A stretch of 64,000 nt of DNA from Enterococcus asini ATCC 700915 (GCF_000407365.1 NZ_ASVU01000002.1:310001-374000); one strand, 5' to 3'. Counted from the first letter of the stretch, positions 35,673 through 47,961 are shown. Program-made: numbers and translations. Notes: generated by a model from the sequence alone, not told the origin.

Positions 35673-38261
35673 ATGAATAAAAAAACATTAACCAAAGATG
35701 TAGAGTTGAAAAAATTAGCCCTATTGTCCGAGCGGGAACTCTTGATGCACTTGCGGACTTCAAAGGCAGGCTTATCGGAAAAAGATGCAGCCAAACGACT
35801 GGAGGAATTCGGCCCGAATCAGGTCAATGCTCAAAAACCCCGGGGCATTTTGCGGATTCTTTTTGACGCGGTGAAAGATCCTTTTGTGCTTGTTTTGGTC
35901 CTTTTGATGATTGTTTCTGGCTTAACCGGCGACCTTGAGGCAGTCTTTGTTATGGGAGGCATGGTTTTGGCCTCGGTGGCAATCACTTTTATTCAGGAAT
36001 ATCGCTCGGAGAAAGCCAGCTTTGCCTTGAAAGAAATGATTGAAAATACCGCCACGGTGACTCGTAACGGCAAAATCCGGGAGATTCCCATGGATGAAGT
36101 GGTGCCGGGAGACGTGATTACCTTAGCGACCGGGGATATGATTCCCGCGGATGCTCTGCTGTTGTGGACGAAGGACTTGTTTGTCAATCAGTCTTCTTTG
36201 ACTGGGGAGTCCTTACCCGTGGAAAAAGGGGTGCGGAAAGAAGCTGACCAAGAGGAGCTGTCCGCTGTGGATTTTCCCGATTTGGTCTTTATGGGGACGG
36301 ATGTATTAAGTGGGCAAGGGCAAGCGATTATTTTGAAAACCGGGCAAAATACCTTTTTCGGTGACATCGCCCACAATGCAACCCAAAAACGGGAAGCGAC
36401 CGCCTTTGATATTGGCCTGAAAAAAGTCAGCAAGCTCCTTTTGGGCATGGTCTTCGTCTTGTTTCCCGTAGTTTTCTTGTTAAATGGTTTCACCAAAGGG
36501 GACTGGAGCTCGGCGTTCTTCTTCGCCATTGCCGTGGCAGTGGGCTTGACGCCCGAGATGCTGCCTATGATTGTCACGAGCAATTTGGCAAAAGGGGCTT
36601 TAAATCTAGCCAAGCACCAAGTGATCGTCAAAGAATTGCCGGCGATTCAAAACTTAGGCGCCATGGATATCCTCTGTACGGACAAAACCGGCACCATCAC
36701 CGAAGATCGAGTAGTCTTGGTGGAACACTTAAATCCTTTAGGGGAAGTGGACCAAAAAGTGTTGGATATGGCCTTTTTGAACTCCAACTATCAAACCGGT
36801 TGGAAAAATTTGATGGACGTGGCCGTTATGGAGTATTACGAAGCCAAAAAATGCCAACTTCCTTATGAAGAAGTCGTTAAAATCGACGAGTTGCCGTTTG
36901 ACTTTTCCCGGCGACGTCTCTCTGTGGTAGTCAAAGCCGGGGAACATCAGTTGATGATCACCAAAGGCGCGGTGGAAGAGATGGCAGATGTTTGCCAATA
37001 CGTGGAAATCAATGGTCAAATACAAGCACTAACCCAAGAGTTGCGGGACAAGATGAGTCAATTAAACAAAAAACTCAATGACCAAGGAATGCGGGTTTTG
37101 GCAGTGGCGACAAAATACGACGCCCACACGGATGCTACCTATACGGTGGCCGACGAAAACAACCTGATTCTAATCGGCTACATGGGCTTTTTGGACCCTG
37201 CGAAAGCTTCTGCGGCAAGCGCTTTGGCAGCGTTAAAAGAGCACGGAGTCAGCGTGAAAGTCCTCACTGGAGACAATGCTTTAGTAGCAAAAAAAGTCTG
37301 TGGGGATGTAGGCATCGAGGTCAATGGCGTTTTACTAGGCAGTGATCTTGAAGAACTTAGCGATGAAGCGTTGAGCCAAAGAGTAGAAGAAGTCAATCTC
37401 TATGCCAAGCTCAACCCGATGCAAAAAGCTCGTCTCATCGGTGTTATGCAAGAAAAAGGCCATACCGTGGGCTTTATGGGGGATGGAATTAATGATGCCC
37501 CGGCCTTGCGCAAAGCCGATGTGGGGATCTCCGTGGATACCGCTGCAGATATTACAAAAGATGCTAGCTCGATTATCCTCTTGGAAAAATCCTTGCAAGT
37601 TTTGGAAACCGGAGTCTTGGAAGGCCGGAAAGTCTTCTTGAACATGATGAAATACATCAAGATTACTTTGTCTTCTAATTTTGGCAATGTCTTTTCGATT
37701 CTCGTGGCCAGTGCTTTTCTGCCTTTTCTACCTATGATTTCCTTGCAACTCTTGGTGCAAAACTTGATTTATGATTTCGCCCAATTGACGATTCCTTGGG
37801 ATAACGTGGATCATGAAGAACTGCAACAGCCTGTGAGTTGGGAAATCCGGGATATCTTCCGCTTTACCGTGGCCATTGGTCCTGTGAGTTCGGTCTTTGA
37901 TATTTTGACGTATTTGGTAATGTGGTTTGTCATCGGGGCCAATACAATCGCCCAAGCGAGTCTTTTCCAGACTGGTTGGTTCTTAGTAGGCCTGACCACC
38001 CAAACTTTAGTAGTGCACTTGATTCGCACCCGGAAGCTTTCTTTTGTTCAAAGCCACGCTTCATGGCCAGTGCTTTTGGCCAGCTTAGGGGCGTTAGGTG
38101 TTGGTTTTATCTTGGTCTTGACGCCGATTCGCCAAGTGTTTGACTTTGCTGTTTTGCCCCAAGCGTACTTTGGCTGGTTCTTCATCATCGTTTTAGGCTA
38201 CTTAGTGACCATGGAAGGGGTCAAACATCTCTACATTCGTCGGACTGGCAGTTGGTTGTGA
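35673..38261 (+). CDS. mgtA: Magnesium-importing P-type ATPase (MgtA type)
   Basis: About 862 residues; the second of two adjacent ATGs is chosen because it has seven bases of spacing to GGAGG (the ATG at 35670 has four). P-type motifs are SSLTGESLPVEK, phosphorylated Asp in CTDKTGTITEDRV, KVLTGDN and GFMGDGINDAPALRKADVG, with membrane pairs M1-M2, M3-M4 and M5-M10. NSNYQTGWKNLMDVAVMEY is typical of the type IIIB (MgtA/MgtB) branch. It imports Mg2+ using ATP. The M-box riboswitch upstream supports Mg2+ rather than Ca2+. Confidence 0.93.
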   Translation: MNKKTLTKDVELKKLALLSERELLMHLRTSKAGLSEKDAAKRLEEFGPNQVNAQKPRGILRILFDAVKDPFVLVLVLLMIVSGLTGDLEAVFVMGGMVLASVAITFIQEYRSEKASFALKEMIENTATVTRNGKIREIPMDEVVPGDVITLATGDMIPADALLLWTKDLFVNQSSLTGESLPVEKGVRKEADQEELSAVDFPDLVFMGTDVLSGQGQAIILKTGQNTFFGDIAHNATQKREATAFDIGLKKVSKLLLGMVFVLFPVVFLLNGFTKGDWSSAFFFAIAVAVGLTPEMLPMIVTSNLAKGALNLAKHQVIVKELPAIQNLGAMDILCTDKTGTITEDRVVLVEHLNPLGEVDQKVLDMAFLNSNYQTGWKNLMDVAVMEYYEAKKCQLPYEEVVKIDELPFDFSRRRLSVVVKAGEHQLMITKGAVEEMADVCQYVEINGQIQALTQELRDKMSQLNKKLNDQGMRVLAVATKYDAHTDATYTVADENNLILIGYMGFLDPAKASAASALAALKEHGVSVKVLTGDNALVAKKVCGDVGIEVNGVLLGSDLEELSDEALSQRVEEVNLYAKLNPMQKARLIGVMQEKGHTVGFMGDGINDAPALRKADVGISVDTAADITKDASSIILLEKSLQVLETGVLEGRKVFLNMMKYIKITLSSNFGNVFSILVASAFLPFLPMISLQLLVQNLIYDFAQLTIPWDNVDHEELQQPVSWEIRDIFRFTVAIGPVSSVFDILTYLVMWFVIGANTIAQASLFQTGWFLVGLTTQTLVVHLIRTRKLSFVQSHASWPVLLASLGALGVGFILVLTPIRQVFDFAVLPQAYFGWFFIIVLGYLVTMEGVKHLYIRRTGSWL

Positions 38262-38331
38262 TTTGTCAGGGATAATCCACCTCCTAATCGTGCTACCCGG
38301 AAGAGATCTGGGTGAGCTTTGTAATGTAATG

Positions 38332-38370
38332 AAAAAAAGGTCACTTTCTCGATTAGAAGGTGGCCTTTTT
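38332..38370 (+). terminator. mgtA terminator
   Basis: AAAAAGGTCACTTTCT pairs with AGAAGGTGGCCTTTTT (G-T pairs allowed). Confidence 0.85.
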
Positions 38371-39872
<1,502 letters not shown>

Positions 39873-39874
39873 TC

Positions 39875-40852
39875 ATGGCGCAAAAAACAATGATTCAAGC
39901 CATTACAGATGCATTGGCTTTGGAAATGGAAAAAGATCAAGACATTCTAGTTTTTGGGGAAGACGTCGGTAAAAACGGCGGGGTTTTCCGGGCAACGGAA
40001 GGCTTGCAAGACAAATTCGGTGAAGACCGAGTATTCGATACACCCCTAGCAGAATCAGGAATCGGTGGTTTAGCCTTTGGTTTGGCCCTTGAAGGCTTCC
40101 GTCCTGTGCCAGAAATTCAATTCTTCGGCTTCGTATTTGAAACCATGGACGAAATCGTAGGTCAAATGGCTCGGACTCGTTACCGCATGGGTGGTACACG
40201 GAATTTGCCAATCACCATTCGTTCCCCATTTGGTGGTGGGGTTCACACACCAGAACTTCACTCTGATAACTTAGAAGGCTTAATGGCACAATCCCCTGGT
40301 TTGCGGGTAGTCATTCCTTCCAATCCTTACGATGCAAAAGGGTTATTGATTGCTTCAATTCGCAGCAATGATCCTGTAGTCTTCTTGGAACACATGAAAC
40401 TTTACCGTTCTTTCCGGGAAGAAGTGCCGGATGAAGCATACGAAGTGCCTTTGGATAAAGCAGCCGTAACTCGTGAAGGGAAAGACATTTCCATCATTAC
40501 GTACGGTGCCATGGTTCGTGAAGCGAAAAAAGCTGCGGACAACTTGGAAAAAGAAGGCATCGATGTAGAAATCATCGACTTGCGTACCGTTGCACCATTG
40601 GATATCAAGACCATCATCGAATCCGTTGAAAAAACTGGTCGCGTCGTAGTGGTCCAAGAAGCACAAAAACAAGCCGGTGTTGGCGGTCAAGTCGTTTCTG
40701 AAATCTCAGAACGGGCAATCTTGTCCTTGCAAGCACCAATCGGTCGGGTTTCTGCACCGGATACCGTGTTCCCATTTGGTCAAGCAGAAAACATCTGGTT
40801 GCCAAATGCGGCGGACATCGAAGCCAAAGTCAAAGAAACCATGAACTTTTAA
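39875..40852 (+). CDS. pdhB: Pyruvate dehydrogenase E1 component, beta subunit
   Basis: 325 residues, beginning two bases after pdh[21 protein letters not shown] and the TPP-pyrimidine Glu region, then [20 protein letters not shown], are conserved E1-beta segments. It completes the E1 heterotetramer. The upstream GAAGGAG lies in the end of pdhA. Confidence 0.96.
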   Translation: MAQKTMIQAITDALALEMEKDQDILVFGEDVGKNGGVFRATEGLQDKFGEDRVFDTPLAESGIGGLAFGLALEGFRPVPEIQFFGFVFETMDEIVGQMARTRYRMGGTRNLPITIRSPFGGGVHTPELHSDNLEGLMAQSPGLRVVIPSNPYDAKGLLIASIRSNDPVVFLEHMKLYRSFREEVPDEAYEVPLDKAAVTREGKDISIITYGAMVREAKKAADNLEKEGIDVEIIDLRTVAPLDIKTIIESVEKTGRVVVVQEAQKQAGVGGQVVSEISERAILSLQAPIGRVSAPDTVFPFGQAENIWLPNAADIEAKVKETMNF

Positions 40853-40877
40853 GGGATAATGGAAGGGAAGTAGAACA

Positions 40878-42530
40878 ATGGCCTATCAATTTAAATTACC
40901 GGATATCGGTGAAGGGATCGCGGAAGGCGAAATCGTAAAATGGTTTGTCAAACCCGGCGATACCATCAATGAAGACGATACTTTATTAGAAGTCCAAAAT
41001 GATAAATCTGTGGAAGAAATTCCATCTCCTGTGACTGGAACTGTGAAAAACATCTTGGTTTCAGAAGGCACTGTAGCAAACGTAGGGGACGTATTGGTAG
41101 AAATCGACGCACCCGGCGCGGAAGGCAATGATGCTCCAAGTGCGGCTCCAGCTGCAGAAGCGCCAGCCGCACCAGCACCAGAAGCACCTGCTTCCAGCGG
41201 TGTCTTCCAATTCAAATTGCCAGATATTGGTGAAGGAATTGCAGAAGGGGAAATCGTGAAATGGTTCGTCAAAGCTGGCGACACCATTAAAGAAGACGAT
41301 ACGTTACTAGAAGTTCAAAACGACAAATCCGTGGAAGAAATTCCATCTCCTGTGACCGGGACCGTGAAAAACGTCATCGTTCCAGAAGGTACTGTGGCAA
41401 ACGTTGGGGATGTCTTAGTAGAGATCGACGCTCCAGGACACAACGATGCACCGGCTAGCGCACCGGCACAACCGGAAGCAAATACGGCTCAAGCAGCTAC
41501 TCCTGCTGCAACAGCGGCAGCGAATGTTACTGAACCTGCTGCAGCAACTGGTCAAGCAGCAAAAGACAGTGGTAAAAAAGTCTTGGCCATGCCTTCTGTT
41601 CGCCAATTTGCTCGGGAAAACGACGTGGACATCACTGCCGTTACCCCAAGTGGCAAAGGCGGTCGGGTAACCAAAGCCGACGTGGAAGCCTTTATCTCCG
41701 GTGGTGGTCAAGCCCAAGCAGCACCGGCTACATCAGCTCCTGCAGCGCAAGCGGCTCCGGCTCAAAGTGCAGCCCAAGCAGCACCAGCAGCAGAAAAACC
41801 AAAAGCCTTTACTTCAAATCTTGGGGACATGGAAGAACGCGTAGCCATGACACCTACCCGCAAAGCCATTGCCAAAGCGATGGTCAACAGCAAGCATACT
41901 GCACCACATGTTACATTGCATGACGAAGTGGAAGTTTCCAAACTTTGGGACAACCGCAAACGGTTCAAAGAAGTGGCAGCAGAACAAGGTACGAAATTGA
42001 CCTTCTTGCCATACGTAGTGAAAGCTTTGACTGCAACTGTGAAGAAATTCCCAGTCTTGAACGCTTCATTAGACGATGCCAACCAAGAAATCGTCTACAA
42101 ACACTACTATAATATCGGGATTGCAACCGACACGGATCACGGTTTGTATGTACCAAACGTGAAAAATGCCGACACGAAAGGCCTCTTTGCCATTGCCAAT
42201 GAAATCAATGAAAAAGCTGCCTTGGCTCACGATGGAAAATTAACCGCTGAAGATATGCGTAACGGTACAATCACCATTAGTAACATCGGTTCTGTGGGTG
42301 GTGGCTTCTTTACCCCAGTTATCAACTACCCTGAAGTAGCGATTTTAGGTGTGGGCACAATTGCGCAACAACCAATCGTCAACGCTGAAGGCGAAATCGT
42401 AGTTGGTCGAGTAATGAAACTTTCCCTAAGCTTCGATCACCGCATCGTGGATGGGGCCACTGCACAAAAAGCAATGAACAACATCAAACGACTCTTGGCT
42501 GAGCCTGAGTTGATGTTGATGGAAGGATGA
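40878..42530 (+). CDS. pdhC: Dihydrolipoamide acetyltransferase (E2) with two lipoyl domains
   Basis: 550 residues. Two nearly identical lipoyl domains, starting [20 protein letters not shown], carry lipoylated Lys at about 43 and 150 in NDKSVEE. Ala/Pro-rich linkers follow. A peripheral-subunit-binding domain ([16 protein letters not shown]) lies near 235-270, and the acetyltransferase domain ends with [14 protein letters not shown], where His and Asp are catalytic. E2 forms the core of the complex. Two lipoyl domains are known from Enterococcus E2. The near-identity of the two copies at DNA level could allow domain gain or loss. Confidence 0.96.
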   Translation: MAYQFKLPDIGEGIAEGEIVKWFVKPGDTINEDDTLLEVQNDKSVEEIPSPVTGTVKNILVSEGTVANVGDVLVEIDAPGAEGNDAPSAAPAAEAPAAPAPEAPASSGVFQFKLPDIGEGIAEGEIVKWFVKAGDTIKEDDTLLEVQNDKSVEEIPSPVTGTVKNVIVPEGTVANVGDVLVEIDAPGHNDAPASAPAQPEANTAQAATPAATAAANVTEPAAATGQAAKDSGKKVLAMPSVRQFARENDVDITAVTPSGKGGRVTKADVEAFISGGGQAQAAPATSAPAAQAAPAQSAAQAAPAAEKPKAFTSNLGDMEERVAMTPTRKAIAKAMVNSKHTAPHVTLHDEVEVSKLWDNRKRFKEVAAEQGTKLTFLPYVVKALTATVKKFPVLNASLDDANQEIVYKHYYNIGIATDTDHGLYVPNVKNADTKGLFAIANEINEKAALAHDGKLTAEDMRNGTITISNIGSVGGGFFTPVINYPEVAILGVGTIAQQPIVNAEGEIVVGRVMKLSLSFDHRIVDGATAQKAMNNIKRLLAEPELMLMEG

Positions 42531-42537
42531 GTAGAGT

Positions 42538-43944
42538 ATGGTAGTTGGAGATTTTGCCATTGAATTAGATACAGTAGTAATCGGTGCTGGACCTGGCGGC
42601 TATGTGGCCGCCATCCGGGCCGCAGAAATGGGCCAAAAAGTTGCCATCATTGAACGGGAATTCATCGGCGGCGTTTGTCTAAACGTGGGCTGTATCCCTA
42701 GTAAAGCTTTGATCGCAGCGGGGCATCATTACCAAGAAGCCAAAGATTCTTCTGTTTTCGGGGTTACTACCGAAAACGTCAAACTCGACTTCACGAAGAC
42801 CCAAAACTGGAAAGATACCCAAGTGGTACCAAAATTAACTGGTGGCGTGGAAATGCTTCTGAAAAAACACAAAGTCGAAATCATCTGGGGCGAAGCATTC
42901 TTTGTGGATGACCATACCTTGCGAGTAATCCACCCAGACTCTGCGCAAACTTATTCTTTCAATAATGCGATTATCGCTACTGGCTCTCGACCAATTGAAA
43001 TCAAAGGCTTTAAATTTGGCGGTCGTGTCTTGGATTCTACCGGTGGTTTGAACTTGAAAGAAGTACCGAAGAAATTCGTCATCATCGGTGGCGGGGTTAT
43101 CGGTGCCGAACTAGGTAGTGCTTATGCTAACCTAGGTGCCGAAGTAACCATTTTGGAAGGTACTCCACAAATCTTGCCAACCTATGAAAAAGACATGGTA
43201 AAAGTGGTGGAAGCAGACTTCAAGAAAAAAGGCGTAAACGTGATCACCAGTGCCATGGCCAAAGAAGCCATTGACAATGGAGACAGCGTCACTGTGAAAT
43301 ACGAAGCTGACGGCAAAGAACAATCCGTTGTAGCAGACTATGTCATGGTAACGGTTGGTCGTCGTCCAAACACCGACGATTTAGGTCTTGAACAAGCCGG
43401 CGTAGAAGTAGGCGAACGAGGCTTGATTCCAGTGGATGCACAAGGTCGCACCAATGTGAAGAATATCTTTGCAATCGGCGACATCGTTCCTGGGGCAGCT
43501 TTGGCTCACAAAGCTAGCTACGAAGCAAAAATCGCAGCTGAAGCAATTTCTGGTAAGAAAGTTGCCGTGGACTACACTGCAATGCCAGCCGTGGCCTTTA
43601 CCGATCCAGAATTGGCTTCCGTTGGTTTGACCATTAAAGAAGCCAAAGAGCAAGGCTACGATGCCAAAGCATTCAAATTCCCATTTGCCGGTAACGGTCG
43701 GGCAATTTCCTTGGACAAAACAGAAGGCTTCATGCGTTTGGTGACTACCGTGGATGACAATGTGATCATCGGTGCCCAAATCGCCGGTGTCGGTGCTTCC
43801 GACATGGTTTCTGAATTGGCCTTGGCGATTGAATCTGGCATGAACGCCGAAGACATCGCTTTGACAATTCACCCACATCCATCTCTAGGTGAAATCACCA
43901 TGGATACCGCAGAATTGGCCTTAGGTTTGCCAATCCATATTTAA
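42538..43944 (+). CDS. pdhD: Dihydrolipoamide dehydrogenase (E3)
   Basis: 468 residues. [20 protein letters not shown] binds [17 protein letters not shown] holds the redox disulfide, [16 protein letters not shown] binds NAD and [10 protein letters not shown] supplies the His/Glu pair. It reoxidises the lipoyl groups with NAD. GGAAGGATGAG precedes the ATG. Last gene of the operon. Confidence 0.97.
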   Translation: MVVGDFAIELDTVVIGAGPGGYVAAIRAAEMGQKVAIIEREFIGGVCLNVGCIPSKALIAAGHHYQEAKDSSVFGVTTENVKLDFTKTQNWKDTQVVPKLTGGVEMLLKKHKVEIIWGEAFFVDDHTLRVIHPDSAQTYSFNNAIIATGSRPIEIKGFKFGGRVLDSTGGLNLKEVPKKFVIIGGGVIGAELGSAYANLGAEVTILEGTPQILPTYEKDMVKVVEADFKKKGVNVITSAMAKEAIDNGDSVTVKYEADGKEQSVVADYVMVTVGRRPNTDDLGLEQAGVEVGERGLIPVDAQGRTNVKNIFAIGDIVPGAALAHKASYEAKIAAEAISGKKVAVDYTAMPAVAFTDPELASVGLTIKEAKEQGYDAKAFKFPFAGNGRAISLDKTEGFMRLVTTVDDNVIIGAQIAGVGASDMVSELALAIESGMNAEDIALTIHPHPSLGEITMDTAELALGLPIHI

Positions 43945-43972
43945 GCAGTTGATTTAAATCGGTTCCTCTCGA

Positions 43973-43999
43973 CTCCCGTCACTTGTGGCGGGGGTTTTT
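43973..43999 (+). terminator. pdh operon terminator
   Basis: CCCGTCAC pairs with GTGGCGGG (one G-T pair) around TT, followed by TTTTT. IS copy 2 begins four bases after it. Confidence 0.85.
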
Positions 44000-44052
44000 C
44001 TTAAGTTGGGCGTGGAGCCCTGTTGAGGTCGCACAGCGTCCGAAACAAAAAA

Positions 44053-44071
44053 CTACCCGCTATGCGGGTAG
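44053..44071. repeat. Left-end hairpin of IS copy 2
   Basis: CTACCCGC-TAT-GCGGGTAG, perfect 8-bp stem. Confidence 0.75.
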
Positions 44072-44092
44072 AGAATCAGAGGCTATGCCACC

Positions 44093-44155
44093 AAAAATCC
44101 CATTCCTGTCGTACAATTGGGTTGTTCAGGCTCAATTGAAAGGAATGGGATTTTT
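44093..44155 (+). promoter_or_regulatory. tnpA leader hairpin, copy 2
   Basis: A 15-bp perfect stem (44093-44107 with 44141-44155) buries the SD and ATG of tnpA, as in copy 1. Confidence 0.8.
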
Positions 44156-44627
44156 GGCAAATAAAACAAACAGCTTAGCGCATACAAAATGGATGTGTAA
44201 GTATCATATTGTATTTACACCAAAGTATAGACGGAAACTAATTTACAATCAAGTACGGCGAGATTTAATTGAGATCTTCCAACTCTTGTGCAAGTACAAA
44301 GGAGTCGAAATTATCGAAGGACATATGATGCCAGATCATGTTCATATATTGGTAAGTATTCCACCCAAAATTAGTATCTCTTCATTTGTTGGCTATTTAA
44401 AGAGCAAAAGTGCCTTACAAATTTTTGATCGTCATGCCAACTTGAAATATAAGTATGGCAATCGAAAATTTTGGGCAGAAGGATATTATGTTAGTACCGT
44501 GGGATTAAACGAAAAAACAATCGCAAAGTATATTCGGGAACAGGAATCACACGATATCGCACTCGATAAATTGAGTGTACGAGAATATGAAGACCCATTT
44601 TCAGATGGTGGCTTCAGAAAAAAATAA
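44145..44627 (+). CDS. tnpA: IS200-type transposase TnpA (Y1 HUH), copy 2
   Basis: 160 residues, identical in amino acid sequence to the copy at 2283-2765. It has the HUH pair HVH in MMPDHVHILVSIPP and the Tyr helix FWAEGYYVSTVGLNEKTI. Both copies look intact, so both may be active. The start choice is the same as in copy 1: ATG 44145 against the SD, or TTG 44154 with better spacing. Confidence 0.9.
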   Translation: MGFLANKTNSLAHTKWMCKYHIVFTPKYRRKLIYNQVRRDLIEIFQLLCKYKGVEIIEGHMMPDHVHILVSIPPKISISSFVGYLKSKSALQIFDRHANLKYKYGNRKFWAEGYYVSTVGLNEKTIAKYIREQESHDIALDKLSVREYEDPFSDGGFRKK

Positions 44628-44736
44628 ACCGGTTTGACCGGTAAGTGAAAGTGCCAAGGGCATTGAGCCTGAACAAAGTGAAGGATAACGTCTTTAGGCG
44701 TAGCCATAGCAACAAGGGGTTACACCCGCAGAGCAA

Positions 44737-44757
44737 ACCACCCGTTAGACGGGTGGT
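44737..44757. repeat. Right-end hairpin of IS copy 2
   Basis: ACCACCCGT-TAG-ACGGGTGGT, perfect 9-bp stem seven bases from the end of the element. Confidence 0.8.
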
Positions 44758-44880
44758 AATGATTTTGCGAAAAATCGGGTGCAGATTCCTAACTTTTCTT
44801 AAAACTCTAAGCTTTCCTTAGGGAGAATAAAGGGGCTTTGGTATCCTAATAGGGAAAGAATCGGGAAAGTAGGTCACAAG

Positions 44881-45633
44881 ATGAATCCAAAAACATACGA
44901 ATTTACCGCAGAGATCAAAAAAGTTACAGATTTAGATGGGGCATATATCGAGTTTCCTTACGACGTGAAAGAAGAATTTGGCAAAGGGCGAGTGCCGGTG
45001 ACGGCGACGTTTGATGGTCTGGCCTACGATGGCAGCCTAGTGCGCATGAAGACTCCTTGCCACATTATCGGGTTGCGTAAGGACATCCGTGCTGGGATTG
45101 GGAAACAACCGGGGGATACCATTCAGGTGACGATTCAAGAACGAGATCCAAAACAACCGAAGGCAAACGCCGTCTATTCGGGAAAAGTTGGGAAAAAGTC
45201 GGATTCAAAAACAAAGCAAAAAACAATCGCGAAACCCAAAACCACTTCAAAAGCCGCAGCATCAAAGAAGGCCCCAGCAAATTCTGAAGATGCCGCCGTA
45301 GAAGCTTATTTGAATGCTCAACCGCTTGAACGCCAAGGAATCTTGCGTAAGGTCCAACAAGTGATTCGCCAAGCAGCCCCAGATGCACTGGAAAAAATCA
45401 GCTACGGCATGCCGACTTTTTGGCAAGGAAAAAACTTGGTGCATTTCGCCAATTTTAAGAACCATCTGGGCTTTTATCCCACACCCCCAGCGATTGAACA
45501 CTTTGCACAGGAGTTGGCGGACTTTAAGACTAGTAAAGGTGCCGTACAATTTCCTTATGCCAAAGAGATTCCTTATGATTTGATTGAAGAAATCACGCGC
45601 TGGCAAGTAGCCAGACAAATCAAAGGAGAATAA
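44881..45633 (+). CDS. DUF1905-DUF1801 fusion protein
   Basis: 250 residues. Residues 1-92 match the DUF1905 beta-barrel pattern ([39 protein letters not shown]). A Lys/Ala/Ser-rich linker follows at about 100-138. Residues 140-250 match the DUF1801/YdhG fold ([31 protein letters not shown]). The two domains are usually separate proteins or paired with YdeI-like segments. Both are thought to be small cytosolic domains, DUF1801 with a frataxin/YjbR-like fold. The function is unknown. A membrane-protein gene follows after 20 bases. Confidence 0.8.
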   Translation: MNPKTYEFTAEIKKVTDLDGAYIEFPYDVKEEFGKGRVPVTATFDGLAYDGSLVRMKTPCHIIGLRKDIRAGIGKQPGDTIQVTIQERDPKQPKANAVYSGKVGKKSDSKTKQKTIAKPKTTSKAAASKKAPANSEDAAVEAYLNAQPLERQGILRKVQQVIRQAAPDALEKISYGMPTFWQGKNLVHFANFKNHLGFYPTPPAIEHFAQELADFKTSKGAVQFPYAKEIPYDLIEEITRWQVARQIKGE

Positions 45634-45653
45634 TGGGATAGGAGAGTTTTAAA

Positions 45654-45995
45654 ATGAAAAAAATCATGGGAATTTTATTGATGCTGGCAGGGCCTATCCT
45701 CGGTGCCGGGCTCTTTGCCATCGGGGCCAGTCAAGACGCTCCCGGGATGTGTGTCATTGGTTTTGGTTTGGCCTTGATTTTCGTGGTAAAAGGCTTGGTT
45801 TTATCCGATCGCATCTCCACTTACTGGAGCAACCGCTTGTTATTCACCGCTTTTGGTGCCGGGGGCGTACTTTTGACCACGGTATTATTAGCCGACGGGG
45901 AGTTTGAAAGCCGCCCGCAACTATCTTTAATCGGTTTTGTCATAGGAATCGGTTTATTGTATCTAGGTAACCGCCGTCAGGTCAGAGAAAAGTAG
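45654..45995 (+). CDS. Small membrane protein of unknown function
   Basis: 113 residues with about four hydrophobic segments (IMGILLMLAGPILGAGLF; FGLALIFVVKGLVL; LLFTAFGAGGVLLTTVLL; LIGFVIGIGLLYLG) and a basic end. AGGAGAG precedes the ATG. It is probably cotranscribed with the DUF1905-DUF1801 gene and ends at a strong terminator. No family is recognised. Confidence 0.7.
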   Translation: MKKIMGILLMLAGPILGAGLFAIGASQDAPGMCVIGFGLALIFVVKGLVLSDRISTYWSNRLLFTAFGAGGVLLTTVLLADGEFESRPQLSLIGFVIGIGLLYLGNRRQVREK

Positions 45996-46006
45996 TAGTG
46001 CAGACA

Positions 46007-46044
46007 AACGTCGAAGCAGTCACGGACTCGCTTCGACGTTTTTT
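46007..46044. terminator. Terminator after the membrane-protein gene
   Basis: AACGTCGAAGC and GCTTCGACGTT form an 11-bp stem, then five T. Confidence 0.9.
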
Positions 46045-46131
46045 GTCAAATTCGGCTATTTCTTGTGATAAAAGTTTCTTTTTATTACAATTAATAATAA
46101 GAAAGGTTTTAAAAGAAATGAGGCAAAGGCA

Positions 46132-47061
46132 ATGGATACACCAATGATTGAGATTCAAAATTTGAGCAAGTCATTTGGTTCCTTGGCAGCCGTGAAGAAT
46201 TTGAGTTTTACTGTGGCAGAAGGCAGTCTTTTCGCTTTTTTAGGGGTTAATGGGGCAGGCAAGAGCACGACGATTTCCATTTTATGTGGCAAATATGCAA
46301 AGGATGCTGGGGAGATTCGGATTAATGGCCATGATTTAGAAAAGGAGTTAGACCAAGCCAAAGGAGATTTAGGCGTGGTTTTCCAGTATTCGGTCTTGGA
46401 TCAAGAGCTTTCCGTGAAGGATAATCTGGAAGTGCGGGCGGCCTTGTATCAAATTGTGGGAGCACAGTTTCGTAAGCGTTTAGCAGAACTGGCAGAGTTA
46501 CTGGAGTTTTCTAGCTTTTTAAAACAGCCGGTGGGAAAGTTATCCGGGGGCCAGCGGCGGCGTATCGACATCGCCAGAGCGCTACTCCATCAGCCAAAAC
46601 TGTTGATTCTAGATGAGCCTACCACGGGCTTAGATCCTCAAACCCGACGACTTTTGTGGCAAGTAATCGAGACTTTGCAAAAAGAGCAAGGTCTGACGGT
46701 ACTGCTGACCACTCATTATATGGAAGAAGCCGCCGGAGCTGACGAAGTGGTGATCATCGACCAAGGAGAAATCGTCGCCGCGGGAACTCCTTTGAGCTTG
46801 AAAAATCGCTTTACTTCGGATTATTTGACCCTATATGGCGTCACAGAACTGGCGGTCTGTCAGTTGCAGCGCGAGTATCAACCGGTAGCGGAAGGATTTC
46901 GGGTCTTTGTGGATACTCCCCAGGAAGCCACCCGTTTGATTCAGCAGCATCCAGCGCTTTTTACAGACTATGAGCTGACGAAAGGACGCATGGATGACGT
47001 CTTCTTAGCCGTCACTGGCAAAACATTGCCCCAGGAAACAAAGGAAGGGGCGCGGGTGTAA
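46132..47061 (+). CDS. ABC-2 exporter ATP-binding protein
   Basis: 309 residues. Walker A is GVNGAGKST, the signature LSGGQRRRIDIARAL, Walker B LLILDEPTTGLD and the switch His is in LLTTHYMEEA. The C-terminal 90 residues are the extension found in drug or lantibiotic-type DrrA/CcmA-like ATPases. The permease gene starts at its last base. Substrate unknown. Drug, lipid or peptide export is likely for this type. Confidence 0.92.
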   Translation: MDTPMIEIQNLSKSFGSLAAVKNLSFTVAEGSLFAFLGVNGAGKSTTISILCGKYAKDAGEIRINGHDLEKELDQAKGDLGVVFQYSVLDQELSVKDNLEVRAALYQIVGAQFRKRLAELAELLEFSSFLKQPVGKLSGGQRRRIDIARALLHQPKLLILDEPTTGLDPQTRRLLWQVIETLQKEQGLTVLLTTHYMEEAAGADEVVIIDQGEIVAAGTPLSLKNRFTSDYLTLYGVTELAVCQLQREYQPVAEGFRVFVDTPQEATRLIQQHPALFTDYELTKGRMDDVFLAVTGKTLPQETKEGARV

Positions 47062-47954
47062 TGGTGGCGAAAATACTGATAACACGGAATCTAAAACTGT
47101 TCTTTTTTGATAAGGGAAGGTTATTTACAGCGTTGATTACGCCGGGAATCTTGCTGATTTTGTACACGACTTTTTTAGGCAGAGTCTATCGTGAATCTTT
47201 TGGCGGTGCCTGGCCTGAGCTAATCCCTGTCAGTGACAAGCTGATTAATGGCTTTGTGGCGGGGCAATTGGTTTCTTCTTTATTGGCAGTCAGTTGTGTA
47301 ACGGTGGCCTTTTTTGCCAATGTTTTAATGGTGGAAGACAAGCTGTCCGGGGTGATTGAAGACTTCTTGATTACTCCAGTTAAACCGGGAATGCTGAATT
47401 TTTGTTATTTTGTAGCGACCTTATTGGCCACGCTAATGATTAATTTTATGGTGATTGCAGTAGGGTTCACGTACATTGGCCTCCAAGGCTGGTTTTTGAG
47501 TGCTGGGGATATGGCGGCGACTATTGGGAATGTGATTTTATTGTCTTTGTTTGGGACTGCCTTATCCAGTGTGATTTTCTCGTTTCTCAATACCCATGGT
47601 CAGATTTCCGCAGTGGGTACGATTGTAAGTGCGGGCTATGGCTTCATCTGTGGGGCCTATATGCCGATTAGTAATTTTTCTGTGGGCCTGCAACGGACCT
47701 TGTCGTTTTTACCGGGAACATACGGGACCAGTCTTTTGCGCCGTTCCTTGGAAGACGGGGTATTTCGGGAAATGAAAGCGGTGGGACTTCCTGAAGCCGG
47801 TGTGGAAGGATTCAAAACCGCCGTGGACTATTATGTGGAGTTTTTCGGCAAACGAGTCGATTTGCAAGGGATGTATCTGGTGATGTTTGCCAGTATTTCG
47901 TTATTATTAGTGGTTTTCTTGTTATTAAGTAAGCGTAAAAACTATGGAAAGTAG
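47061..47954 (+). CDS. ABC-2 exporter permease
   Basis: 297 residues with about six membrane segments and a large first loop. The pattern (LITPGILLILYTTFLG near the N-terminus; ITPVKPGMLNFCYFVATLLA; YGFICGAYMPISNFSVGLQR) is typical of the ABC-2 type. It pairs with the ATPase upstream, overlapping it by one base. Only one permease gene is present, so it may act as a homodimer. Confidence 0.9.
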   Translation: MVAKILITRNLKLFFFDKGRLFTALITPGILLILYTTFLGRVYRESFGGAWPELIPVSDKLINGFVAGQLVSSLLAVSCVTVAFFANVLMVEDKLSGVIEDFLITPVKPGMLNFCYFVATLLATLMINFMVIAVGFTYIGLQGWFLSAGDMAATIGNVILLSLFGTALSSVIFSFLNTHGQISAVGTIVSAGYGFICGAYMPISNFSVGLQRTLSFLPGTYGTSLLRRSLEDGVFREMKAVGLPEAGVEGFKTAVDYYVEFFGKRVDLQGMYLVMFASISLLLVVFLLLSKRKNYGK

Positions 47955-47961
47955 GGAATCA

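Larger units (their letters stand above)
44004..44764 (+). mobile_element. IS200/IS605-family insertion sequence, copy 2 (761 bp)
   Basis: Same element as 2146-2906 in the opposite orientation, differing by a single visible base near 44081. It has the same tnpA, hairpin ends and leader stem. The left end again abuts the T-run of an intrinsic terminator (GTTTTTCTT). The near-identity points to recent movement. Confidence 0.92.
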
